64,000 nt of DNA from Marisediminitalea aggregata (GTDB lineage: Bacteria > Pseudomonadota > Gammaproteobacteria > Enterobacterales > Alteromonadaceae), in contig NZ_FQWD01000001.1 of the NCBI RefSeq assembly GCF_900129565.1, positions 620,001-684,000 of the forward strand, given 5' to 3'. The notes beneath the pieces are model-generated. The model saw only the letters and a program-made list of their open reading frames with translations, had not been told where the DNA came from and did no database searches. Positions 27,948 through 37,413 of the stretch are shown one piece after another (the first letter of the stretch is position 1; every line of letters begins with the position of its first letter). Made by a program: the position numbers and the translations under genes.

Positions 27948-29624
27948 TTATTTCCGGTGCATCGGGATAAAGCGAACATAGTCCACATATACATAGTTTT
28001 GCGAGCCAGCATCCACTTTAATTAAAGGGTTTGTTACCGCGAAAATACCCGTTTTCGCCCCTACCCAGCGACCGCGTCGCGCAATAAACTGTTCACCCAC
28101 CACCGTAAAGGGTTCGGTGTCATCATAACGATAGCCAAATACTGCGGTCGAGTCGGATGCCATGATATAGCGAAATTCGATCGTTTCGTGCTTAACAGGG
28201 CCATAGTCATGAACGCTTTCATCACACCCAGTGCGGGCGTTGCGGCACTGCACATACACAAGATGAGGCGCGCCGTTAATCGCTTTCACACCAACCCAGG
28301 CGTAGTCTTCGCCAAATAACAGCAGACCTGACTCCAATGCAAACATATTTGAAGGCACCGTCATGCGCATACGCACCTGAAATTGCTGGGCGGGTAATTT
28401 CTGCAGCATCAGATTGGGCGTCATCCACAGGTTATTGCCTGTTTCAGGCATTTTCATTTGGGCATGCAACCGAATGTGCGACTTTGTTTCCCAGCTAAAC
28501 CAGTTGTCTTGCTGGTTGGCATTCCACTGCCATTGCAAACCGTATCGCTGGTCATTAAATTCATCAGTGGTCGGCTGAGCCTTCACTGCACCTGGTTTTG
28601 AGCTCTTAGGCTTCTGATGCACATACACAGGTTCGCCGACGCCGTCTTTATCTGCGTCATTGCCAATAACCGGCCAGTCATCCTGCCACGCAAGCGGCTG
28701 TAAATGCACAATGCGACCATAGGCCTTTCGGGATTGAAAGTGAATGAACCAGTCTTCATTCTGGGCGGTGTGTATCCATGCGCCCTGATGCGGGCCGTTG
28801 ATCAAGGTATTACCCTGCGCCATAACTACTCTGCTTTCATAAGGGCCTGCGATGTTTTTTGACCGAAACACAGACTGCCAGCCAGTTTCAACACCACCGG
28901 CAGGGGCAAATATGTAGTAATAGCCATTACGCTTATAGAATTTGGGCCCTTCCAGGGTGCGATAACCCGGCAACGCGTGACCGTCAACAATGTGTTGATA
29001 CTCTTCTGACACCCAACTGGTGTCTGCTGCCATTTTTCGCAAACTCAATACGTTATTGAAGCCCGCACGACTCTTCGCCCAACCGTGTAACAGCCAGGCG
29101 TTACCATCGTCATCCCATAACGGGGTCGGGTCAATTAACCCTTTGCCAGCAAGAATGCGTTTGGGTTCGCTCCAGGTTCCCGCTGGATCATCGGCAGTCA
29201 CAACGTATATGCCAAAATCCGGATCGGGGTAAAAGATCCAGAATTTCTCATTGTGATAACGAATGTTGGGTGCCCATACGCCATTACCATGTTGCGGTCG
29301 GGCATAGTGGTCTGCAGGCACCTGCACAGGCAACGCGTAGTTGATCAGCGTCCAGTTAACCAAATCGGTAGAATGTAATACGGGTAAACCGGGTGCAGAA
29401 TTGAAGCTGGATGCGGTCATGTAGTAGTCATTACCTACGGCGACGACATCCGGGTCGGAATAATCAATGTGCAGAATTGGGTTACGGTAAGTCCCATCCC
29501 CACGATCTGACTGATGCATTATGCTAGCGTCGGAAGGGGGAGGTGACTGCAGTGAATGAGCGCCACTGCAGCCACAAAGGCCAGTTAACAAAATACCCAG
29601 GCCCCAAAACTTACCGGTAAACAT
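27948..29624 (-). CDS. Glycoside hydrolase family 43, lipoprotein (beta-xylosidase/arabinofuranosidase type)
   Basis: A 558-residue lipoprotein (signal ILLTGLCGC) with a GH43 five-bladed propeller and a C-terminal concanavalin-like domain. SDPD (Asp57 as base) opens the propeller in HIDYSDPDVVAVGNDYYMTASSFN, LIDPTPLWDDDG holds the second Asp, and LEGPKFYK the general acid Glu. The PGLPVLHSTDLVNW signature recalls subfamilies that remove xylose or arabinose from side chains. In this operon it probably trims neutral sugars (xylogalacturonan or arabinan) from pectin. It ends six bases before the esterase gene. Confidence 0.88.
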   Translation of the reverse strand: MFTGKFWGLGILLTGLCGCSGAHSLQSPPPSDASIMHQSDRGDGTYRNPILHIDYSDPDVVAVGNDYYMTASSFNSAPGLPVLHSTDLVNWTLINYALPVQVPADHYARPQHGNGVWAPNIRYHNEKFWIFYPDPDFGIYVVTADDPAGTWSEPKRILAGKGLIDPTPLWDDDGNAWLLHGWAKSRAGFNNVLSLRKMAADTSWVSEEYQHIVDGHALPGYRTLEGPKFYKRNGYYYIFAPAGGVETGWQSVFRSKNIAGPYESRVVMAQGNTLINGPHQGAWIHTAQNEDWFIHFQSRKAYGRIVHLQPLAWQDDWPVIGNDADKDGVGEPVYVHQKPKSSKPGAVKAQPTTDEFNDQRYGLQWQWNANQQDNWFSWETKSHIRLHAQMKMPETGNNLWMTPNLMLQKLPAQQFQVRMRMTVPSNMFALESGLLLFGEDYAWVGVKAINGAPHLVYVQCRNARTGCDESVHDYGPVKHETIEFRYIMASDSTAVFGYRYDDTEPFTVVGEQFIARRGRWVGAKTGIFAVTNPLIKVDAGSQNYVYVDYVRFIPMHRK

Positions 29625-29627
29625 GGC

Positions 29628-30818
29628 TTACTTACCCAATTCTACTGCAGCCAGAATAAACGGACCCACGCCTTTCGCATCGTTCGGGCGAATCGGTTCG
29701 CTCATGTAGTACTCAAAGCTGCCATCGCGGTAAGGGTTGCCACCAAGGCCAGCTACGGCACAGACTTTTTCAAGGGTAATCACATTTGACTCAGGGTCGA
29801 CGGAAATCATTTGATCAAGCAGCCCTGCAAAACCTTTTTCCGCGTAACCTTTAAACTCTGCGGGTAATACGCCGAGGTTTACGCCTTTCGCCATCGCATA
29901 GGTCAGCATAGCTGTGCCTGACGCTTCAAGATAGTTTCCGTCGCGGTCACCCAGGTCAGTCACCTGATACCAGGTACCGCTGGTGTGCTGATATTTCACC
30001 ACTTGCGTCATTAGGTTTTCGAAGCGCGAAGCCAACCAGGCGCGTTTGGATAAATGCGGCGGAACAATGTCCAGTACGTCAGCCATTGCCATGGCATACC
30101 ATCCCAAAGCACGAGACCAGTGATGAGGTGACAGACCAGTGCTGTTGTCTGCCCATTTTTGATCGCGAGACTCGTCCCAGCCATGACGAGGCAGACCGGT
30201 GTTCGGATCGTATAAGTGCTTTTCAATCAGCTCGAATTGCAGGAAAACATCGTCAAGCTGTTCAGGCTTGCCAGCACGCATGATGTATTCTGCATAAAAC
30301 GGCGCGCCCATATACAGGCCATCCAGCCACATTTGGTACGGATAACGTTTTTTGTGCCAGAACCCACCTTCACTGGTACGTGGATGTTCATCGAACTGTG
30401 CACGCAATTTGTCAGCGGCTAACAGGTATTTTTTATCACCGGTTTGGTCATACAGAAAGAACAGAACCTTTCCTGCATTGATCATATCGATGTTGAATTT
30501 CTCTTTCTTATAAGTGGCAATATTGCCCTTATCGTCAATCAGCGTGTCGTAATATCCTTTCAGATAATCGAAATACCGTTGATCTCCGGTTTGCTCATAC
30601 ACGCGGGTAAAGCCAAGCAGGTTTAAGCCGTGAACATAATCCCAGGTCGGTTTTTCGTCCCAGTCCATCATCCAGGCTTCCGGGAAACGCACCATTTCTG
30701 ACTCAACCATACGCTGAGACCAGGCTTTGGTATTATCGAGTGGCTCTGCCTGAACCATACTGCTACCTACCGCCATACCTAATGACATAAGGACAACTTT
30801 GATTAGCTTTCTGGCCAT
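29628..30818 (-). CDS. Unsaturated rhamnogalacturonyl/galacturonyl hydrolase (GH105)
   Basis: Cleaves the unsaturated uronic acid left at the non-reducing end of pectin fragments by lyases, giving the keto sugar that KduI and KduD later process. A 396-residue (alpha/alpha)6-barrel of the YteR type with a Sec signal peptide (VLMSLGMAVGSSMVQA). Diagnostic blocks are MWLDGLYMGAPFYAEY with the catalytic Asp, SPHHWSRALGWYAMAMADVL, and EASGTAMLTYAMAKG. It heads the minus-strand pectinase operon and has a perfect TGCTACCGGTAGCA palindrome 38 bases upstream of its ATG. Confidence 0.92.
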   Translation of the reverse strand: MARKLIKVVLMSLGMAVGSSMVQAEPLDNTKAWSQRMVESEMVRFPEAWMMDWDEKPTWDYVHGLNLLGFTRVYEQTGDQRYFDYLKGYYDTLIDDKGNIATYKKEKFNIDMINAGKVLFFLYDQTGDKKYLLAADKLRAQFDEHPRTSEGGFWHKKRYPYQMWLDGLYMGAPFYAEYIMRAGKPEQLDDVFLQFELIEKHLYDPNTGLPRHGWDESRDQKWADNSTGLSPHHWSRALGWYAMAMADVLDIVPPHLSKRAWLASRFENLMTQVVKYQHTSGTWYQVTDLGDRDGNYLEASGTAMLTYAMAKGVNLGVLPAEFKGYAEKGFAGLLDQMISVDPESNVITLEKVCAVAGLGGNPYRDGSFEYYMSEPIRPNDAKGVGPFILAAVELGK

Positions 30819-30851
30819 TATTTACCCCTGTGTTAACAAAATTGAAACGCT

Positions 30852-30871
30852 AAATGCTACCGGTAGCATTT
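30852..30871. promoter_or_regulatory. Operator palindrome 1 (TGCTACCGGTAGCA)
   Basis: A 20-bp perfect palindrome centred on ACCGGT, with core TGCTACCGGTAGCA flanked by AAA and TTT. It lies 34 bases before the GH105 start. The even symmetry with a central CG pair is typical of LacI-family operators; the LacI-type regulator at 42557-43579 is the obvious binder. Confidence 0.75.
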
Positions 30872-31083
30872 TGGTTAATTTGATTGATGTTGTCAAGTTG
30901 TAAATAGATTTTCGAGCAAAAAATACCATAAACGGAACAATAGTATAAATAACTGTTTTAAAAGCACAAAAAAGTCATTCGACGTAATAAATGCGCCATT
31001 CAACTGCCTATAAATCCATCTTATTTATCAAATCGATTTGTGAAATAACGTACAAAAATTTTAAAAAAATGAAAAAACAGGCT

Positions 31084-31097
31084 TGCCACCGGTAGCA
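31084..31097. promoter_or_regulatory. Operator palindrome 2 (TGCCACCGGTAGCA)
   Basis: A 14-bp site with one mismatch between arms, a hybrid of the TGCTACC and TGCCACC forms found at the other sites. It lies 142 bases before the TonB receptor start. Confidence 0.65.
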
Positions 31098-31239
31098 TTT
31101 AATCATATATTGTTAATCGCTTGTAAACTACAGCAATAAAAATAACAGGTGATACAAGCATCAGTACCCATGCACACTATGTGCCTGCACGTTAACCAAC
31201 CACTGATGCAGGCACAAATAAAAACGTGAGGATCCACGA

Positions 31240-33939
31240 ATGAATTTTGCCAAGTCCTTTAAAAAAGCACCAGTCAGTATTGCTGTCGCGTGCGCCATGC
31301 TTACTCCTGCTGTACTTGCCCAGAGTGCTGAGACCAATGATGACATGGTCGAAGTAATCGAAGTTCGCGCATCGAGCTTTGCCGACAGCTTACAGAAAGC
31401 ACTGATTACTAAAAGAGCCTCAGCAGGCGCGGTTGATACTATTCTTGCAGAAGATATTGCTGACTTCCCGGACCAGAACCTGGCCGAGTCACTGCAACGT
31501 ATCCCAGGTATTGCGATCAGCCGTGACGCCGGACAAGGTCGTGAGATCACCGTTCGTGGTCTGAACTCAAGCTTCACACGTGTGCAGTTAAACGGCATGC
31601 AAGCACAATCACTTTCTGCGGGTCCTGGCGGCGTGCGTAAGAGCCGAGCTTTTGACTTCAACGTGTTTGCATCTGAATTATTCAGCCAGTTAACCGTTCA
31701 CAAAACGTCATCAGCAGAAATTGAAGAAGGCACGTTAGGTGCAACAGTGGACCTCACTACAGGCCGCCCTTTCGACTTTAACGACAATGTGACTGCCATT
31801 AACGTGCAGGGCACTTATAACGACCAGTCAGAAGAAGCGGACCCAAGATTATCGGCACTGACCAGCTACACCAATGACGATCGCTCTTTTGGTGTCTTGG
31901 TTTCTGCCTCATTCTCTTCACAGTTAATCAGCAACGTTGGCTCAGATACTGGCCGCTGGGAAGACGACGGCTTCTGTACAGATTCTTCGTGCCTGGGTAC
32001 CCAGGATGAAGACTTAAGCAGCTACTGGCACCCACGCTTCCCACGTTTTGCCGACAAGACGCATGAACTGGATCGCACCGGTATCACTGCGTCTGTACAG
32101 TTTGCGCCAAGCGACGACACCACGGTTACCGTAGATGCCTTGTACTCAAAAATTGAAGCACAGCGTCTTGAGCCGTTCATGCAGGCTATCTCGTTGGCTC
32201 GTACCAACTCTTCAGGTGTAGGCCAGACTTACCTGACTGACTACACTATTGATGGCAACGACAGCATTATTGCTGCAACAGCCCACGATGTAGACATTCG
32301 TTCAGAAAACTTCGAGTCTAACTGGGAATCTGAATTTACCCAGTTCAGCGTGGATGTTGAACATCACTTCAACGATGACTTAAAAGTTAACCTGTTAGTC
32401 GGTACGTCTGAATCTGTGCTGGACAACCGTGAAACCACTATTATTTACGAGCACTTCAGCGTGAACGACTCGCGTCGCACACTGGACTATGCAGACAGCA
32501 CGTCAGCGGTAACATACGATTTTACTAATCAGATGAGCCCGACAATGAGCTACAGCTTTGATACGGCCAACCCGGCAAACTGGGAGCTGTCTGAATACCG
32601 TGACCGTATTTATGATGCCAAATCAAGCTACGACAACGCCCGCGCTGACTTCGAGTATATCCTGAATGACGCGATTACCCTGAAAGGCGGTGTAACTTAT
32701 AAAGACTACCTGTACTCAATTGCAGGCTCACGCGCAGATGGCACATTCGCATCAGCTGACGCAGCAGACGGTACCGTTGACAACGTAGCCTTTGGTATCA
32801 GCAACGTAGTTACTGCTGCTGACGGCAATGTCGTTAACTTTGGCGGTCAGTCATTCTTTATGGCCGACAACGCGCAATTACCCCAATTCCTGGCGAGCGG
32901 TGGCTGGAGCTATGCACCACGCGGCGGCGATACTTATGCCGTTAGCGAAGAAAACCTGAGCTACTTCCTGCAAGCGGATTTCTTCTACCCAATTGGCGAC
33001 ATGGATCTGCGCGGTAACGCGGGTGTGCGTTATGCTACAACCGACGTTGAATCTACCGGCCTGGTAAATGGCGACCCAACCTCAGTGAAGAACGACTACA
33101 GCGACACGCTGCCGTCACTTAACCTCGCATTAGACGTAACCGAAGATGTAGTGTTACGTGCGTCTTATGCGGACGTTATGTCTCGCCCTGGTCTAAGCAC
33201 CTTGTCTCCAGGTGGTAGTGTTGACCCATTCAACCTGACAGTAAGCTACGGTAACCCGTTCATTGACCCGTTCCGTGCAACTAACTACGACCTGTCGGCT
33301 GAATACTACTTCGACGAAGGCGCGTTGTTGTCACTTGCATACTTCATTAAAGACATCGAGTCTTTCCCTACCAGCGAAACGGTTACACTAAACTGGCAGG
33401 AAGTAGGCTTACCAGACAGCGTACTGGGTGGCCAGGCTAACATCGTTAACAACTCTGACTTTGAAGTTCGTCGCTCAATTAATGGCGGTGGCGGTAAGCT
33501 GGACGGTTACGAAGTACAGTATCAACAAAAACTGGACTTCCTGCCGGGCCCACAATGGGTGCAAAACTTCGGCGTACTGGCTAACATGACGTTTGTTGAT
33601 GCAGACGTGAACCTGACGGGCCAGTCTGACCGCTCTTCAAACTTCACCGTTTACTGGGAAGATGAAGTATTCAGCGCACGTATCTCAATGGCAAATCGCA
33701 GCGAGTTCACTACGTCGTTCAATAGCAACCCGAACAAACAACGTTATGTTGACGGTACTACGCACATTGACTTCTCAGCGAGCTACAACGTGTCAGAAAA
33801 CCTGAAAATTTCAATTGAAGGTATTAACCTGACCGACGAGCCAATTGTTGCAATGGTATCTCCTAATATCGGTGGCCGCGTGTGGAACGTGACGCAAACT
33901 GGTCGTCAGTTCTTTATTGGCGCGAGCTACAGAATGTAA
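31240..33939 (+). CDS. TonB-dependent outer-membrane receptor, pectin-oligosaccharide uptake (predicted)
   Basis: An 899-residue outer-membrane receptor. A signal peptide ends near LAQ (28); a possible TonB box DMVEVIEV follows; the plug domain has DQNLAESLQRIPGIAISRDAGQGREITVRGL, a hallmark of the large sugar-type TonB receptors of Alteromonadales and Xanthomonads, then RVQLNGMQAQS. The rest is a beta-barrel ending FFIGASYRM; the final residue is Met rather than the usual Phe. GAGG lies eight bases before the ATG. It is divergent from the pectinase operon and is followed by the CE12 gene, so the substrate is probably galacturonan or rhamnogalacturonan fragments (inference). Confidence 0.9.
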   Translation: MNFAKSFKKAPVSIAVACAMLTPAVLAQSAETNDDMVEVIEVRASSFADSLQKALITKRASAGAVDTILAEDIADFPDQNLAESLQRIPGIAISRDAGQGREITVRGLNSSFTRVQLNGMQAQSLSAGPGGVRKSRAFDFNVFASELFSQLTVHKTSSAEIEEGTLGATVDLTTGRPFDFNDNVTAINVQGTYNDQSEEADPRLSALTSYTNDDRSFGVLVSASFSSQLISNVGSDTGRWEDDGFCTDSSCLGTQDEDLSSYWHPRFPRFADKTHELDRTGITASVQFAPSDDTTVTVDALYSKIEAQRLEPFMQAISLARTNSSGVGQTYLTDYTIDGNDSIIAATAHDVDIRSENFESNWESEFTQFSVDVEHHFNDDLKVNLLVGTSESVLDNRETTIIYEHFSVNDSRRTLDYADSTSAVTYDFTNQMSPTMSYSFDTANPANWELSEYRDRIYDAKSSYDNARADFEYILNDAITLKGGVTYKDYLYSIAGSRADGTFASADAADGTVDNVAFGISNVVTAADGNVVNFGGQSFFMADNAQLPQFLASGGWSYAPRGGDTYAVSEENLSYFLQADFFYPIGDMDLRGNAGVRYATTDVESTGLVNGDPTSVKNDYSDTLPSLNLALDVTEDVVLRASYADVMSRPGLSTLSPGGSVDPFNLTVSYGNPFIDPFRATNYDLSAEYYFDEGALLSLAYFIKDIESFPTSETVTLNWQEVGLPDSVLGGQANIVNNSDFEVRRSINGGGGKLDGYEVQYQQKLDFLPGPQWVQNFGVLANMTFVDADVNLTGQSDRSSNFTVYWEDEVFSARISMANRSEFTTSFNSNPNKQRYVDGTTHIDFSASYNVSENLKISIEGINLTDEPIVAMVSPNIGGRVWNVTQTGRQFFIGASYRM

Positions 33940-33956
33940 TCTTTAGTGTCCTAAGC

Positions 33957-33985
33957 AAAGGCCATTATTCGTAATGGCCTTTTTT
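33957..33985 (+). terminator. Terminator after the TonB receptor gene
   Basis: AAAGGCCATTA (33957-33967), loop TTCG, TAATGGCCTTT (33972-33982) and a run of six T: a textbook rho-independent terminator. It lies only 18 bases before the next gene, so expression of that gene may depend on partial read-through. Confidence 0.88.
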
Positions 33986-34002
33986 CGTTTTAAGGAAATA
34001 CA

Positions 34003-34758
34003 ATGAAAAAACTCTTCGCTGTTTTCGCACTGATATCCGTTTGTATACCAGCCAGTGCCTGGGATCCAACGCGCGTAGCGCTTCATCTGGTGGGTGACTC
34101 TACCATGGCCGACAAACCTAACCTGGCCTATCCGGAACGCGGCTGGGGGCAATTGCTACCTGAGTTCATGAACGAAGAGCTTGAGATTGTGAATCACGCG
34201 GCAAATGGACGCAGCACCCGCCGCTTTATCAATGAAGGCCGCTGGGCATTAGTGCTTTCTGAGTTAAAAGCAGGCGATTATGTATTGATTCAATTTGGTC
34301 ATAACGACCAGAAAGTCGACGACCCGGCACGGTATGCCTCTGTAGACAAAGACTACCCGGCGTTCCTTAAACAGTACATCGCCGATGTACGCGCTAAGGA
34401 TGCCATTCCCATGATCGCCAGCTCCATTTGCCGTCGCCACTTCGACAACGAAGGTAACTTACAACGCAAACTCATCGACTACGCCAGTGCAGCGAAAAAG
34501 GTAGCTCAGCAAGAAGATGTTGCCTTTTTTGACCTGAATGACCAGACCTGTGGCTTTTTAAAGGAGATAGGTGAACCAGCCAGTCAGCAGTATTTTATTC
34601 AGGTACCGCCCGATCTCTACACCCGCTACCCGGATGGCAAAGTCGACAACACTCACTTGAACGTCGTGGGGGCTTCGAAAGTCGCGCAGTTCTTTATTCG
34701 TGATCTGCGTAGCAGAAAACACCCGCTGGCAAACTACGTATACCGCGACTCGTTGTAG
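34003..34758 (+). CDS. Rhamnogalacturonan acetylesterase (CE12, SGNH hydrolase)
   Basis: Removes acetyl groups from the rhamnogalacturonan backbone. A 251-residue SGNH protein with signal peptide (LFAVFALISVCIPASA). Block I is LVGDSTMADKP (nucleophile Ser), block II NHAANGRSTRRF, block III QFGHNDQK, and block V DNTHLNVVGA with the Asp-x-x-His pair; the GDSTMA form is typical of CE12. AAGGA lies upstream of the ATG. It follows the TonB receptor after a strong terminator. A periplasmic location fits enzymes acting after uptake through the outer membrane. Confidence 0.88.
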   Translation: MKKLFAVFALISVCIPASAWDPTRVALHLVGDSTMADKPNLAYPERGWGQLLPEFMNEELEIVNHAANGRSTRRFINEGRWALVLSELKAGDYVLIQFGHNDQKVDDPARYASVDKDYPAFLKQYIADVRAKDAIPMIASSICRRHFDNEGNLQRKLIDYASAAKKVAQQEDVAFFDLNDQTCGFLKEIGEPASQQYFIQVPPDLYTRYPDGKVDNTHLNVVGASKVAQFFIRDLRSRKHPLANYVYRDSL

Positions 34759-34771
34759 TAGCAGCCACTTG

Positions 34772-34801
34772 GCATAAGGCAGTGTGTTCATTGCCTTATG
34801 C
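34772..34801. terminator. Hairpin between the CE12 and GGDEF genes
   Basis: GCATAAGGCA (34772-34781) and TGCCTTATGC (34792-34801) form a perfect 10-bp stem with a 10-base loop between two convergent genes. It lacks a clear U-run and overlaps the GGDEF gene stop, so it is a probable but unproved terminator. Confidence 0.5.
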
Positions 34802-36216
34802 TAGAATTGTGGCCACTTCACCTGATTACGGCCGGCTCGTTTGGCCATAAGCAACTGTCTGTCTGCCAGTTCAAACGCACTTTCTACACCTTCAGCAATC
34901 AGCACGGGCGCAACACCAAAGGAACAGGACACCTCTATACCATCAAACTGTGCAGACACTTGACTGACTGCCAGCCTGATTTGCTCCGCCACTTTCACAC
35001 CGGATTCCAATGGCGTATTCGGCAACAGAATCAAAAACTCGTCACCCCCAAAGCGGCCAAACAAATCACTTTCCCGGCATTCTGAACGGGCTATTTGAGC
35101 TACCGCCTTTAGCACATCGTCTCCCACAATGTGGCCAAGCGAGTCGTTTATGTGTTTAAACTTATCGATATCAAACACAATCAACGACAAAGACTCATGA
35201 TAGCGCGCCGCCTGTTTAGTGAGTTGCTCGGCGGTATTAAAAAATGACTGACGCGTATGCGCCTGGGTGAGTCCGTCGTAATGGGCCTGCTGATGTAGCT
35301 TGTGATTGTCGGAGATCAAGGCCGGTACCGCCATGGAAAAATAGGTACTACAGGCCATCACGCACAAAGCAAACTGGAAAATATACGCTTGGGTATCTAT
35401 GCCCCAAAACGCCACGAGCCCGGCCATAGTAAAACCAAACAACGCCAGGCTGACCGCCGCATGAAACGGCGACTCAGTGTATACAATCCACATTTGTGGC
35501 ATCGCCAGAAAGAACACGAAACAGGCTATCTCGGGCGAATCAAAGTAGTAGGCAGCGAAAGACGTAAACAACAACCCCAGCATGGTCAACAGTAGTTTTA
35601 CGCTGTAGGGAAAATCATTAGCGTGGACTATCGGCACGAAAGCGATGTCGGATAGAAAGTTTCGTGAAGGGTACCAGCGCTGAAACAGTGCAACAAAAAG
35701 TGGCGCCATCACCAGCAAACCAGACATATCGCCTATCCACCAGGCAATCAGGGTTTCTTTTAGCGTTGCTGAGGCAAGACCGTCGTAAAGCACCAGCGTG
35801 CCTACAACAGACACCAACAAGGTTGACGCTGCACATACCAACAAAAAGCGCATCACAACGCTGTACAAATTATAGGAAGTAATGTGCGCTAAGGACTTGC
35901 GTAACACCACAGCACCAGCGCCATAAACACCCACGTGAAGCATGGCAAATAAGCTGCCCGAAACAAGCAACTCCTGAATGCTACGCCCCGTCATATAGAT
36001 ACTCTCTTCCCAGAACGTAGAGAGTACGCAGGCCACAGTCAGTGTAATACACGCACGCCACCCTAAAAACAGCAGCGCAGTGAGGGTAAGTGCCACCGGG
36101 GGGAACCAGATACTGGCGTGAGGAGCATACTCCATGACCACAGATAGCCGCCACAACAGCAACCAGAGGACAAGTAACACACATTGACGCATGGCACCTG
36201 ATGATGTCAGGCCCAT
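34801..36216 (-). CDS. Membrane diguanylate cyclase (MASE1-GGDEF)
   Basis: Makes the second messenger c-di-GMP. The N-terminal 300 residues are a MASE1-type sensor with about eight membrane helices (ASIWFPPVALTLTALL; LIAWWIGDMSGLLVMAPLF); the C-terminal GGDEF domain has DIDKFKHINDSLGH and the active-site loop FGRFGGDEFLILLP, intact. No inhibitory-site RxxD is seen at the usual place before the loop (ECRESDLFGRF: R and D present with other spacing). The start is unsure: ATG 36216 has GGGAG ten bases upstream; GTG 36255 is also open. It is embedded in the pectin locus and might link substrate sensing to attachment (inference). Confidence 0.85.
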   Translation of the reverse strand: MGLTSSGAMRQCVLLVLWLLLWRLSVVMEYAPHASIWFPPVALTLTALLFLGWRACITLTVACVLSTFWEESIYMTGRSIQELLVSGSLFAMLHVGVYGAGAVVLRKSLAHITSYNLYSVVMRFLLVCAASTLLVSVVGTLVLYDGLASATLKETLIAWWIGDMSGLLVMAPLFVALFQRWYPSRNFLSDIAFVPIVHANDFPYSVKLLLTMLGLLFTSFAAYYFDSPEIACFVFFLAMPQMWIVYTESPFHAAVSLALFGFTMAGLVAFWGIDTQAYIFQFALCVMACSTYFSMAVPALISDNHKLHQQAHYDGLTQAHTRQSFFNTAEQLTKQAARYHESLSLIVFDIDKFKHINDSLGHIVGDDVLKAVAQIARSECRESDLFGRFGGDEFLILLPNTPLESGVKVAEQIRLAVSQVSAQFDGIEVSCSFGVAPVLIAEGVESAFELADRQLLMAKRAGRNQVKWPQF

Positions 36217-36498
36217 GACAAACATGCTCCCGGGAGGTATTTTGCTAAAGCGCACTCAACCTGAAAATAACAAACGCGATGCCTGTACTGTCTGGCATGA
36301 AAATCTGGCCGTTCAACGGGCTTTGAATAGTGTGGATTCAAACTGCTACGCACACTGACTACTCCTGTTACACTGAAACAGGCGTAACGCATTTCGGTAC
36401 TCGCGTTACCGCCCGCAGGTCAGTTTATAAGGAATCGTCAGTAAGTGCACGAATTCTGTGCAGCTAACGTTGGTAGGCTTGATGCGTATCAATAGTGC

Positions 36499-37413
36499 CT
36501 AAAGGCTGTTTACGGCCTTTTTCAGTGCTTCTACCGGAATGATTGCGCCCGGGTGTTGAATAACGGTACCCGCTACTTTTGCACCGTAACTGGCGGATTC
36601 TGTTACGCCTTTACCACTGATACGCGCAGCCAGATAGCCACCGTTGAAAGCATCACCGGCTGCAGTGGTGTCCACTACATCATTGACCTTTTCAACAGGC
36701 ACGATGAACTGACCCTGAGCGTTTTTAATACGAACACCCACGGCGCCGTTCTTCATTACCGTTTCACCAATTCGCATCGGCGCAAGGTGACCAAACACAT
36801 CGTCGGCATCAGTGTGGCCATAAAGCGCCAGGTGGTCGTCGCCGCCCGGGAAGGCAATATCAGCAACGGAATAACAGCGGTCCATCCAAGCCTGCGCGAC
36901 GTCTTTGTCTGGCCATAAACGCGGGCGGTAGTTTGGGTCAAAGACAATTTCGCAGCCCTGATGCTTGAGCTCCGCAATCAAATCGAACAGCTTCTCGCGC
37001 TGTACTTCATCCAGGATCGCCACGGAGATCCCAGAGAAATAAAACATATCGATTTGCTGAGGCGGTTGAGTCATCACGTTCAGGGTTTGTGTTGCCGCCG
37101 AGTTGTCGCGCCAGTAGGCAAACGTACGCTCGCCTTGTTTGTCGGTTCTCACCATGTACAAACCCAAGTTGCGTTTACTGCAGCGGTACACCTGATCGGT
37201 ATTGATTTGCTCATCACCCATGGCAAACAGCAATTCATTACTGAGAAAATCCTCGCCGATAGCGGTCAGGTAACTCACCGACACATTCGGTGCAGAACGT
37301 TTTAAATAGACTGCGGTGTTATAGGTATCACCCGCAAAACTTTTAATCATGTCGTTGCCGCCTTTCGACACCAACTCCACCATGCACTCACCGAATATGA
37401 CGACTTTTTTCAC
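36499..37413 (-). CDS. kdgK: 2-dehydro-3-deoxygluconokinase KdgK
   Basis: Phosphorylates 2-keto-3-deoxygluconate (KDG) to KDPG, the common product of the galacturonate and unsaturated-uronate branches. A 304-residue PfkB-family kinase: N-terminal FGECMVELVSKGG, substrate block AGDTYNTAVYL, and the ATP/anion-hole motif VDTTAAGDAFNGGYLA with the catalytic Asp. The GTG start overlaps the eda stop (GTGA), so it is translationally coupled. Last gene of the uxaA-uxaC-reductase-eda-kdgK operon. Confidence 0.93.
   Translation of the reverse strand: MKKVVIFGECMVELVSKGGNDMIKSFAGDTYNTAVYLKRSAPNVSVSYLTAIGEDFLSNELLFAMGDEQINTDQVYRCSKRNLGLYMVRTDKQGERTFAYWRDNSAATQTLNVMTQPPQQIDMFYFSGISVAILDEVQREKLFDLIAELKHQGCEIVFDPNYRPRLWPDKDVAQAWMDRCYSVADIAFPGGDDHLALYGHTDADDVFGHLAPMRIGETVMKNGAVGVRIKNAQGQFIVPVEKVNDVVDTTAAGDAFNGGYLAARISGKGVTESASYGAKVAGTVIQHPGAIIPVEALKKAVNSL

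Larger units (their letters stand above)
30819..31239. promoter_or_regulatory. Divergent promoter region of the pectinase operon and TonB receptor
   Basis: This 421-base A+T-rich region holds the outward promoters of the GH105 operon and of the TonB-dependent receptor. It carries two copies of the locus-wide palindrome, one near each gene (30852-30871 and 31084-31097), with centres 229 bases apart. That spacing would allow DNA looping by a tetrameric LacI-type repressor (inference). Confidence 0.65.
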
